Assembly (NCBI RefSeq): GCF_000699445.3
Contig: NC_067195.1
Location: 56,152,465-56,216,464, forward strand
Source: Schistosoma haematobium
Lineage: Eukaryota; Platyhelminthes; Trematoda; Strigeidida; Schistosomatidae
Direction: 5' to 3'
DNA: 64,000 nt
Shown one piece after another: positions 1 to 9,530 of the stretch. Positions within the stretch are counted from its first letter, which is position 1, and every line of letters begins with the position of its first letter. The notes below the pieces were generated by a model that worked only from the letters and a program-made list of their open reading frames with translations, was not told the origin of the DNA and did not search any database. The position numbers and the translations under genes are program-made.

Positions 1-356
1 AGTTTATTGTTTGACTCCTGTTCCATTGTGAACTTGATGTCATCGAAGACGCTGTTGATCAGCTTGTAAGTGTTTTCCAGCTCATTCTTTTTGACGAGGA
101 CGAATGTGTCGTCTATACAGAGAATCCAAATTTTTGGCTTGATAACTGGTAATATGACGGCTTCTAGTCTTTGCATCACTGTTTCTGCGATCAGTCCTGA
201 TATTGGTGATCCCATTGGTGTCTCTTTCGTTTGTTCGTAGATTTTTTTTGTTGAATTGAAAATATGTTGTCAGGCATAAATCGATGAGTTCTAGAAGACT
301 TTGAATTTGAATCTTCGTGTACTTAGTGAGATTTATGTCGTTAGTGAGGAGCAGGG
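1..356 (-). mobile_element. Penelope-like element reverse transcriptase, downstream part (broken)
   Basis: On the minus strand this translates to the middle of a Penelope-like (PLE) reverse transcriptase. It holds a segment around TPMGSPIS and, further on, the catalytic box IDDTFVLVKK. In PLEs these two stretches form part of the palm and the active-site YxDD-type box, here CIDDTF. The reading frame shifts between the LTTYFQFNK stretch and the TPMGSPIS stretch, so the copy is dead. It runs off the left edge of the window, so any GIY-YIG endonuclease domain would lie outside. It continues upstream at 835-1030 on the other side of an LTR insertion. Confidence 0.8.
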
Positions 357-834
357 TGTTATGTCCCGACAAGAATAATGAATGGTAACTTTGGGATCCT
401 TTTATGGGCCAATACTAAACGTATATTTTTATCGTATAATTGTTAAATAAATAAGCTATTCATATTCATCTTCCTCTTATTATAAGCTTTGTTTTGACCT
501 ATAAACCATTATTATACGTTTTACCATTCTTGAATTATGCCCTGTCTATTAGTCACTGCCTTCCACATTCACAGCCACATTTGGCCAAATTTTGTACAAA
601 TGTTATTTTCTATTTTATGCTATGTTGTGGTCTGTTTGATCAGTATATAAACTCAGTATGTTTGAAATATGATGATTTACATCGCAGAGGCTCGGATTGG
701 TGTTCTGAACTTAACTGGCTGGGCTAGGCGGGAAGCAGGGCCAATCAGAAGTCTAGGCTGCTCATACGGGTTTGCGCGTCATCGATCCAATCGATAATTC
801 ACTGCTCTCTAATCGGCGGTCACAGGTAATAACA
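357..834 (-). repeat. Solo LTR inserted in the Penelope-like element
   Basis: A 478-bp block interrupts the PLE reading frame between the FDIAVLFT stretch and the NDINL stretch. It begins TGTTAT and ends ATAACA, the usual TG...CA inverted ends of an LTR. It is bordered by CAGGG (352-356) and CAGAG (835-839), a 5-bp target duplication with one mismatch. A TATA-like TTTATATA can be read on the minus strand near 650. No gag or pol sequence adjoins it, so it is most simply a solo LTR left by recombination. It is locally richer in G+C (about 690-820) than its surroundings. The superfamily (Gypsy or BEL/Pao) cannot be decided from the LTR. Confidence 0.65.
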
Positions 835-1030
835 CAGAGATATAGTTTCTCTTGCTAACCTTGGTTTGATTTAGGTGAATAATACTGTTATATCGAAGGA
901 TATCATCAGTTCTTCGTTGTTGATTTGAATGTCCTTAATTTGGTCCAGGAATTGTGTGGGGGATTTGAGGTGTACATAACAAGCTGTGAAACGCATATGA
1001 AGAAATTCGAACACTTCACTTGTATCTAAA
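835..1030 (-). mobile_element. Penelope-like element reverse transcriptase, upstream part (broken)
   Basis: Minus-strand translation gives NPPTQFLDQIKDIQI followed by ELMISFDIAVLFT, the region around RT motif A (SFDVxxLFTxI in PLEs). The next codon after LFT is a stop, where family members have SI. Past the LTR the frame resumes at NDINL. Sequence between 1030 and about 1170 is probably the same element but is not clearly codable. Confidence 0.7.
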
Positions 1031-1195
1031 CTTTGTGTTGTTGATGTCGTTCAGAAGAACGATGACAACTCCACGACCAAACCATCCAGCTCAGGGAACA
1101 AAACTTCATCAAAATCATCCACCTGTGCTACAAATCTTCTATACCATCTCAACATAAAACCTTATCACATATAATAGCCTAAAAATAAACTTTTA

Positions 1196-1480
1196 TAGTG
1201 AACAGAACACGGGCGGGGACGATCGAATGTATTTGACACAAAATTACAGGATTTGTTAATAAAATCTAACAATCAAATAGTAAATACATAATTTGCAAAA
1301 TGTTCATCAGTTGTCGCATAATGATTCAGACTTTAATATACTTGCATTTTCATACAAATTGCATTCTGTTCCCATTCTTTACTGTTTGATTATCTTGTCT
1401 CTTTGCTGTCAGACCTTCTGTTCACAACTAATATCATCTATTATTTATGTCAATATAAGTAGTACACACCACACTATCAG
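1196..1480 (-). repeat. Short interspersed element, family M, copy 1
   Basis: First of seven copies in the window of a roughly 285-310 bp element with no coding capacity. One end reads GTGGTGTGTGCTACTTAT and continues into an 8-bp hairpin (CTACTTAT, 6-nt loop, ATAAGTAG). The other end reads GTGG..GTAGTGAACAGAACAC in inverted orientation, giving short imperfect terminal inverted repeats starting GTGG. Here the hairpin end is at 1480. A MITE-like DNA element is the best guess. A SINE is possible but no A or B box was seen. Confidence 0.6.
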
Positions 1481-2260
1481 TACAGGATAAATACACATAA
1501 CATAGTTTTTATAATAGATTATACAAATAAATGAATTTACATTATTGTTTGAAGTATTTATCATTATTTAGCATGGAAAATTGTAACAATTTAATTTTAT
1601 TTAAAAACAAAAAATATACTTTTCAACCTTTTTTCCATAACTTATTAAAATTTATCTTCTAACAAACTATTGATTATTTGAATATTTATCACCATGGTTA
1701 TAATCATATTTACTTCATATTTCATCAATTGTATGTTGACAAAAAGAAAATGAATGTACTGATCGATACAATTTTTTTATTTATTATTTCGGTTATATTT
1801 TGTCAACTTATCTCAAATTCCTTTATTAAGAGGCGGAAAATTTATTATTTTTTTTTAAAGATGAAAAGAATATGGTAAAGTGATTTTTCTATTTTATTCT
1901 AATAATATGAATGTAAAGATTTGGTTGCGCCTTGAAAATATATTCTGTTTGATACTAACATAATGTGAACTTCTGTATTTTCAGTCTTATTCTGACAGTG
2001 ATAATTTTAGAATTAAGAATGCTCATAAACGATAGTTGAGTTAATCAACTAGAATTGAGATGTCGATATAAATATGTCGAAAATTTCATATCAGAATGTT
2101 TTTTGTTAAAATTTACTTTTTACAGCTTTTTATTTAGTTTATTTTTAATTTAATATTTAAGTTGTTGGTTAAATGTTTAAAATTTATAAAATATTTTACT
2201 GACTTCAACATCTAAGTAGACTAATAACTTTAAGTGATTGTTTTGGTAAAAATAATCCAG
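1481..2260. other. AT-rich intergenic DNA
   Basis: Very AT-rich sequence with long A and T runs. No reading frame with protein-like composition and no recognised repeat was seen. Confidence 0.6.
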
Positions 2261-2261
2261 T

Positions 2262-2590
2262 TTACCTACCTTTGTGGATCATGATACATTGATTGTAGTC
2301 AGTGCTAGTCTTCAGCTCGGATACGAGGACATATTCTAGTGTGGTTCTACAAGGGTTAGAGGAAAGCAGTTTGAAGTTCCATACTTGGACATCTAATCGA
2401 CTTTAATCATTCTACTGATCCATAGTTTGATTTTAAGGTTGTATATATGATTCGTTCAAATCTATCTAGATTTCACCGTATCCAACTCCTAAAAGTAGCC
2501 GAACCATCCATCAGTTCAAGCCAGAAATATGTGTATGAAAGAAGTACGTCCTATCGTTATCGTTATCTTCGCCTTAATTTATTACTATTA
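2262..2590 (+). repeat. Unidentified dispersed repeat R, copy 1
   Basis: A roughly 330-bp block that recurs in reverse complement at 27215-27560. Shared landmarks are GTGTGGTTCTACAAGGGTTA, an ATCTAATCGACTTTAATC block, and TATCGTTATCGTTATCTTC near one end followed by an AT-rich tail. The two copies align over the whole block with scattered substitutions and small indels, so they are old. No frame is conserved. It may be the untranslated part of a longer retroelement. Confidence 0.6.
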
Positions 2591-2690
2591 CTGCATTTCT
2601 CTCTTTACTGATGTCTGATAATCCCATTAGTTTATTCATAAATGCTCATGATATCACTTCGCTTATTTCACATCATACTTCATAATAGTG

Positions 2691-5500
2691 AAGTAGCCAT
2701 GAAGGAATCTCACCATGATCATGGGAGACCTAAACATGAAGGTCGGAATGGACAACACCGTATATGAAGATATCATGGGACGATATGATTCGATTGGGAG
2801 AGAAAAATGAAAATGGGGAGAGATTTGCAAACCTATGTGCATTCAACAAGTTAATCATAGATGGCACAATATTCCCACACAAACGCATACACAAAGCTAC
2901 ATGGGTCTCACTAGAACATACCACAGATAACCAGATAAATCATTCTTGTATCAATAAATAATTCAGTGGGACAATGGAAGATGTGAGAACCAGGAGGAGA
3001 GCTGACATATCTTCAGATCACTACCAACTGGTTGCGGACAAGACGAAACTGAAGTTGAAGAAACACTGGACAACTGGGGAAACAGAATTACAAAGGTTCA
3101 AAATAACCTTCATTCCAGATACTGACAAACTCAACAAATTCAGGATAACTCTCAACAAAAGGTTTCAAGCCTTACAGGATCTACTGAAAGAGGAAAAAAC
3201 AAAGAAAACTATGGAGGACAACTGGAATGGGATCAACGAAGCACTGACTTCAACGTGTCAGAAGGTTCTGGGCCGCAAGAAGCATCATCATAAGGAGTGG
3301 ATCTCTATGTAAACTACGGACAAGATTCAAGGAAGGAAGAACAAGAAGACAGTAATTAATAACAGTGGAACAAGAGCAGAGAAAGTTGAGGCACAATCTG
3401 AATACACAGAAACGAAGAAGCAAGTGAAGAGGAACATTAGAGCTGACAAGAAGAAATGCGTGGCAGTGACAATGGAAAAAGCTACAAGAGATGGGAATGT
3501 GAGATAACTGCATGGTACGATAAAGACACTGTCAGGGAAATATAGTAAACCAGATAGACCGGTTAAGGACAGAGGAGGCAAGCGAATCAGTGAAACTCAA
3601 GAGCAAAGGAACGGATGGGTAGACTACTTCGAGGAACTCATGAATAGACTAGCCCGATTGAATCCACAGGAAATCGATGCAGCACACACAGACCTTTCTA
3701 AAGCTGTCCCTCTGTCAACGATAGGAAAAATCAGGATGGCCATCAGACAAGTGAAGAGTGGGAAGTAGTGGCAGTGTAGTGAACAGAACACAGGTGGGGA
3801 CGATCGAACGTGCTTTTGACACAAAATTACAGGATTTGTTAATAAAATCTAACAATCATAAAGTAAATGCTTAATTTGCAAAATTTTCATCAATTGTCTC
3901 AAAATGACTCAGACTTCATTGTTCTTGCCTTTTCATGCAAATTGCATTCTATTCCCTCTCTTGCTTTATTGATCTTCCCTCATCTTCTGCTGCCGGACAT
4001 TACATTCCTGACTCGCATAATATACTACTTATATCAATGCAAGTAGCACGCACCACAGCAGCACCTGACAACCGCACTGAAGTGAGATGAGAGTAACTGC
4101 AAACATGCTTTTTGTTCCATTCACGATAATTTGAAAAGAAGAACAAGTGCCTACAGAGTGTAAAGAAAGACACCTCATCAGGGTATTAGAGAAAGGAGAT
4201 CTGAGCAAATGTGAGAACTATCGAGGCATCACACGACCATCAGTACCAGGAAAAGTTTTCGTCAGAGTGTTGCTGTATCGGATGAAAGACTCAATAGACG
4301 CCTAGCTTGTAGATCAACAGACTGGATTCCGTAAGGATCGGTCGTGCACTACGGATCATCGTCGAACAATCAATTGAGTGGAACTCGTCACTGTACATCA
4401 ACTTCATTGATTGTGAAAAGGCATTTGACAGTGTAGATAGGAGAACGTTATGGAAACTTCTTCGACACTACGGAGTTCCTAAGAAAATTGTCAACATTAT
4501 CCGGAACTCATACGACGGAATACAGTGCAAGGTCGTGCATGGAGAATAGCTGACAAATGCATTCCAAGTAAGGACCGGAGTCAGACAAGGCTGTCTACTC
4601 TCTCCCTTCCTCTTTCTTGTGGTGGTCGACTGGATTATGAAGACCTCCACATCTGAGGAAAACACAGCATACGATTGACAGCTTGGAATCAATTAGACGA
4701 TTTGAACTTCACAGATGACCTGGCCCTCCTATCGCATACACACGAACAAATTCAGATGAAGACAATTAGTGTAGCAGCAGCATCTGCATCAGTAGGCCTC
4801 AACATACACAAAGGAAAAAGCAAGATCCTCAAATACAACACGGAGAAAACCAACCCAATCACACTTGATGGAGAAACTCTGGAAGAGGTGGAAACAATCA
4901 CGTATCTGGGTAGCATCATCGATGAACAAGGAGGATCCGATGCAGACGTAAATGCAAGGGTTAGCAAAGTAAAGCCGCATTCCTACAGTTGAAGAACATA
5001 TAGAACCCAAACACAACTGTCAACCAATATCAAATTCAGAATCTTCAATACGAACGTCAAGGCAGTTCTATTGTACGGAGCTGAAACTTGAAGAATTACG
5101 ACAACCATCATCAGAAAGGTACAAGTATTTATAAACAATTGCCTACGTAAAATACTCAATGTCCATTGTCAGTTGGATACCATCAGCAACAGCCTATTGT
5201 GTGGGAGAACGAATCACTTTCCATCTGAAGAAGAAATTAGTAAAAGACGATGGAAGTGGACAGGACGTAAATTACGGAAATCAACAAAGTGGATCTCGAG
5301 GCTAGCACTAATTTGGAATCCTGAAGGGAAGCGAAAGAGAAGGTCAAATAACATGCTGCATCGGGAAATAGAAGCGGATATGAAAAGGAAGAATAACAAC
5401 TGGGAAGAACTGAAAAGGATTGCTCAGTTCAGAGTTGCATGAAGAATGGTGATGAGTGACCAATTCTCCTCTACGATGAGTAATAGGCGTAAGTAAGTTT
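2691..5500 (+). mobile_element. RTE-type LINE copy A, 5'-truncated, with nested insertion
   Basis: A decayed non-LTR retrotransposon of the RTE clade. It starts inside the endonuclease domain (MGDLNMKVG-like stretch near 2720, HKATWVSLEHTT near 2890, SSDHYQLVADK near 3010). It then passes through the linker to the reverse transcriptase: a CENYRGIT motif near 4210, FIDCEKAFDSV near 4405, TGVRQGCLLSPF near 4575 and the catalytic box as FTDD, normally FADD, near 4705. The C-terminal region ends near 5440 and is followed by a short AGTAAGT-type tail. Several stops and frameshifts make it a pseudogene. An unrelated 280-bp element sits in it at 3770-4052. Its first 860 bp are almost identical to copy E at the right edge. 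Confidence 0.9.
3770..4052 (-). repeat. Family M element, copy 2, nested in RTE copy A
   Basis: Same family as 1196-1480, same orientation. It splits the RTE frame between the RQVKSGK-like stretch and the APDN-like stretch, so both insertion borders are visible. Left border reads GTGGCAGTGTAGTGAAC and right border ends GCACGCACCAC. Flanks are AGTA and AGCA, at most a short, diverged target duplication. Confidence 0.7.
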
Positions 5501-7490
5501 ATGATAATAATCACACATGAAAAGGGAAAACTAAACCCGTATACATGCTGATCAGGATTAACAGTATAAAATGATTTTTTAACATGTTTTGTTAAAATAG
5601 ATTTACTTTAGATACATTAGAACTAATGTATCTAAAGTAGAGTTAGTAGTATACATGAATTATTCAACATGTTAACTGATTCTTATGGCGTTTACATTCA
5701 TTCTAATTGTTTTTAATCAATTCAGTTTCAAGTAAATTCGTCGACCAATATTTACGATGAACAAATATCTTAATAAGTTTCTCTAAAATAGTGTAATACA
5801 GATATTTTACGTGACACTGTTAACTAAAGTAACGATCAAAGTTCATAAATATGGTGTGTACAGGATTCATGAAACACAGTTATCGAGAATTATTGTAATT
5901 CTTTAGTTTACAATCGATTGTTTAGTTAGACTTAAAATAATTTAGTAGTGATTAATTATGTGAACCTAATTATCGAGGGTTTGAATTATCCCATTGTTAA
6001 CATTCAGTACCAAACTTCAAAAACTCAAATTCTTACAATAAACGACATAAACATCATACCAGGTCAATAAGTTACTGGCTAACTATAGTCATTGGTTCAA
6101 TAAAAAGTGTTTTGAGTGTTTTTAAGGGGCTAATGCTATGTTTGAATTCCGATATGATCTCCAACACTAGGATGTAGGGTCATTTATCTGATGAGTCCTA
6201 AACAGGGTGAAACTCCCATTCTATATATTCCACTGTTATCTAGAATTCATCCGTTCTAAATATTGAGGCAAAACTACTCCACTTCACAACTAACAGATAG
6301 CACAATTAGTTAATTACGAGAAACTTAAATTTACTTGATAAAACAGTACATTTCATTACAAAATCTAAGAAAAAATTGAAATGATTCTAATGTTATGATA
6401 ATCGTATGTCACCCATTCATTGATATAAACAAATGAATATCTGATATTTAGATTATTATAGTTCACGTTAACAATATTATATAGTGATAACAAATAATGG
6501 GTTTTTCTTAAAATTGTGTTGAAATGATAAATAGTAGTTATATAAATTTAAATAACTTATTCAATATACATAAATACTGCTAAACAATTCTTCACTGTAA
6601 CTGGAAATCATATATATAAATAATGCAGATATAGTGTCACAATCAGTCAAGTATTGAGGTAGAGAGATTGTAGTTCACTTCGTTACTTGTTATTTTTACA
6701 ATATATTTGACTAGCTAATCAAATACCATCATGAATATAATAGATTAGGCATGAGAAATAATTTCCGTGGTAGGTTACTTTAAAAAATATTTAAAAATCT
6801 GTAAAACTTAAGGTTTGTTTTACAGGGAAATAAATTAAAAAAAAACTGTAGGCGAGTATTAAATTGTATAATTCTTAATGAGATTGTAAAAGTTACTCTG
6901 AGTAAATATAATTACTCTGACTGATTTAAGGATAATTTGGACTAAACTTATGTTTGGTTCATTTATTGATAAGAGATTAAATATTCAGTGTTACTAATTT
7001 GTAAACTTATTTATAATTAAAGAAAAGTTAGCAAATTGTCTATAAACTTTTAATTTTTATTTTAGAATTAATAATGAGTTCTGCAGACGAACTAATATCA
7101 TGGACAGAGGTTTACCGGTAGCCCATTTTCTGATGGGTTGTTATATGGTCGATATCGAGAACACAGTACTTCAATCAATCTAATTCATTCCTTATCCTTA
7201 GGAGCTGGTTGAGTATGCTCTAAACATACATTAGACAAGGAACTATTAAAGTTCTAACAGATACTTATCAAAAATGGCTAGTCATCCAGATTTATTCAGA
7301 AAAACATGAAACCCATGACCTGTAAGACTTACTACAGTTCTTAGAAAACTCGATTCATGAACATTGAGTTTTATGGGCGATAATGCTGAAAAAAAAATTG
7401 ATAAAAAACGTTAATCGAAATATTTCGGAAATAGTTTTTATATTGTTAAGCCTCTTATTTTCTTTTCCAGCTGTCCTATTATTCGTGAAT
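5501..7490. other. AT-rich intergenic DNA
   Basis: About 2 kb of AT-rich sequence without a convincing gene. A perfect inverted repeat TACTTTAGATACATTAG / CTAATGTATCTAAAGTA lies at about 5603-5638, a small hairpin of unknown meaning. Nothing else stands out. Confidence 0.55.
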
Positions 7491-7493
7491 GTA

Positions 7494-7740
7494 TTGTGGT
7501 GTGTACTACTTATATTGATATAAGTGGTATATGACGCGAGTTAAAAACGTAATGTCTGGCAGTAGAAGATGGGGGAAGATCAAGAAAGGAAGAGTGGAAA
7601 GACAATGCAATTTGTAAGAAAACGCATGAACAATGAAATGGGAGACAATGGATTGATAATTGCATCAGGAACAGTCCGGTTTGATATGATACATTATTAT
7701 TTTGCAAATTAACAATTTACTATATAGTTTTTTATTTTAC
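7494..7740 (+). repeat. Family M element, copy 3
   Basis: Begins GTGGTGTGTACTACTTATAT with the terminal hairpin and carries the family landmark GTCTGGCAGTAGAAGATGGG. The far end is degenerate near 7740, so the right border is approximate. Confidence 0.6.
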
Positions 7741-8095
7741 TATCTAGCTCTCTAAAAATCAATTTATAAGTCTGTTTTCTCTTGTGGAGCAGCTTGCACT
7801 ATCGACATAAATAAGTTCGTTTTAAGGACATCTTCGAATATTATACTACATGACTTTTAAATGGGGCATATAAAACAATCTATAGATTTGTGATAGAACA
7901 CTTTATTAAATTTGATCACACGGCCCCCTCCCCCAGATAATGAGTATTTTCTTAGAAATTGATATAATTTAAAATAGGGAGGACTTATAAAGAATCTAGA
8001 TCAATTTACAAATTATAGTAAAACTGTGTAATTCCATTTTTCACTGATTGAAATGATGAGTCAACTGAAGCTAGACCAGCATAGAAAACCTGGAA

Positions 8096-8143
8096 GCACT
8101 GGACGGCCGTTTCGTTCTAGTATGAGACTCCTCAGCAGTGCGC
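8096..8143 (-). ncRNA. Type I hammerhead ribozyme (family A), near-intact
   Basis: On the minus strand: stem I strand GCACTG, core CTGAGGA (CUGANGA with N=G), a stem II with a C-A mismatch, core GAAA, stem III as palindrome ACGGCCGT, then C17 and the second stem I strand CAGTGC. Cleavage is predicted between 8102 and 8101. Confidence 0.8.
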
Positions 8144-8494
8144 ATACACGATCCCGCACCCCGCGAGATTGGAACACAGGACCTATCAGTCTCGCGCCAA
8201 GCGCTTAACCTCTAGACCACTGAGCCGGCACCAAACGGTGTTAATGTCTAACTTCAACCAATTCATGAAGTTGCGCCACCGTACACCATTGTCTTCAGTG
8301 AGTTCATTTCTTACAACAGACCTGGTTGAACTCCACTGGTAACGGCTTCTCACTAGGACTCCAGGAATATCACTTGAAATCAGTCACAAGTGAGCAGATG
8401 ATTATTATCAGAAGTGGTTTTGTGGAGATTTTAGAAATTTCACTGATTGAAATCATAAGTCAATTGAAGCTAAGCCATCATGGAAAACCTGGAA

Positions 8495-8542
8495 GCACTG
8501 GACGGCCGTTTCGTCCTAGTGTGGGACTCCTCAGTGGTGCGC
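8495..8542 (-). ncRNA. Type I hammerhead ribozyme (family A), stem I damaged
   Basis: Core CTGAGGA and GAAA, stem II GTCC/GGAC and palindromic stem III ACGGCCGT are intact. The two bases of the 5' stem I strand next to the core are CA instead of TG, so stem I is weakened where it meets the catalytic core. Confidence 0.7.
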
Positions 8543-8639
8543 ATACACGATCCAGCACCCCGTTTCAATTGACTTATGATTTCATTCAGTGAAATTTCTA
8601 AAGTCTCCAAAAACCCCTCTTGATAATTCCATTTTTGTA

Positions 8640-9530
8640 AATAAACACATCAAGTTATTTGTGTTCTTGATGATTATTTTAGGTTACAGCGTCATTCAAG
8701 TACGTTATATGTTACTAGTCTTGTCATTACAATTTTAATGCTCATTTATTTGTGATGATACAGGAAATTCACTATGAAAATAGTTTTCATTTCATATGCA
8801 AAGACATACAGTGTATTACATCCAATGATATCAGTACTTTAAATATATTTAATATCATGAATTGTATACGCGTTAATTATTTTTATTATTGAGACTCTGT
8901 AGTTTAATGATAACCAAAAAAAGTCAGTCAAATGGTTATTAAATTTAAAATATCACTAGTTTGTTGTGGATTGTTTATCTATTATTTATTTGTCCATCAC
9001 TTGAAGTGTCCACCCTATGCATTCTAGTAAATCAAATTGTTCTGATTTAGTTTTATTTGTTCATTAACATGAATTTTAACAATTTAATTAGAACTAACCC
9101 GCTTTATCATTCAAATCATTCATATACTACATAATCTTTAGCCGATTAGTAATGACTACTAATTGAGATGAAGTAATTATATAGAGATTGCCCTCATTTT
9201 AAGCCAGTACTATTCATAAATTAATCTCAGCTGAGGTATTATGAAAAACTAAAGTACACTCGACATCTATTTTTTTTAGTGTAGTACTCCACAGTAGTGT
9301 CCAAATGGAATCTCGAACCTTCAAATCTCGTGGCAAGCGCTGAGCCACTAGTAACTTTGTTATTACTTCTCTCGCTCTATGTTCATGACAATTATTATTC
9401 ACAAAATCTGCGTTTACCTTTAAGCTAATTCGAATATGCACTCAGTAATAATTACTTCAGTGTTCATAAACCACGGCTAATAGACTTATTTTGTCTGGCG
9501 ATCCTAGATTGGGTACACTGTACTTTAAAA
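8640..9530. other. AT-rich intergenic DNA with a possible SINE remnant
   Basis: Mostly AT-rich. At about 9290-9350 (minus strand) a stretch with a GGTTCGAGATTCC-like B box and AGTGGCTCAGCGCTTG recalls a tRNA-derived SINE head, but no ribozyme or tail can be followed from it. Confidence 0.4.

Larger units (their letters stand above)
8042..8623 (-). mobile_element. Hammerhead SINE family A, tandem dimer with inverted 5' arm
   Basis: A 582-bp insertion flanked by 13-bp direct repeats TAATTCCATTTTT (8029-8041 and 8624-8636). Read on the minus strand it holds, in order: an inverted piece of the SINE tail (8562-8623, pairing with 8408-8468), a hammerhead (8495-8542), one complete monomer, a second hammerhead (8096-8143) and a truncated tail. 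The two predicted cleavage points (8500/8501 and 8101/8102) are 399 bp apart, which defines the monomer. The monomer contains a tRNA-like head with an A-box-like CTCAGTGGTCTAGAGG and a degenerate B box near 8170-8225. Confidence 0.85.

Noticed and set aside
494..727. Protein-coding frame inside the LTR
   Set aside because: Runs against the LTR orientation, low-complexity and not conserved in any recognised family.
1196..1480. Family M as a Helitron
   Set aside because: A hairpin is present near one end, but no CTRR end with 5' TC was found and the ends form inverted repeats instead.
8326..8592. Coding frame of 88 codons
   Set aside because: Lies wholly inside a SINE dimer.
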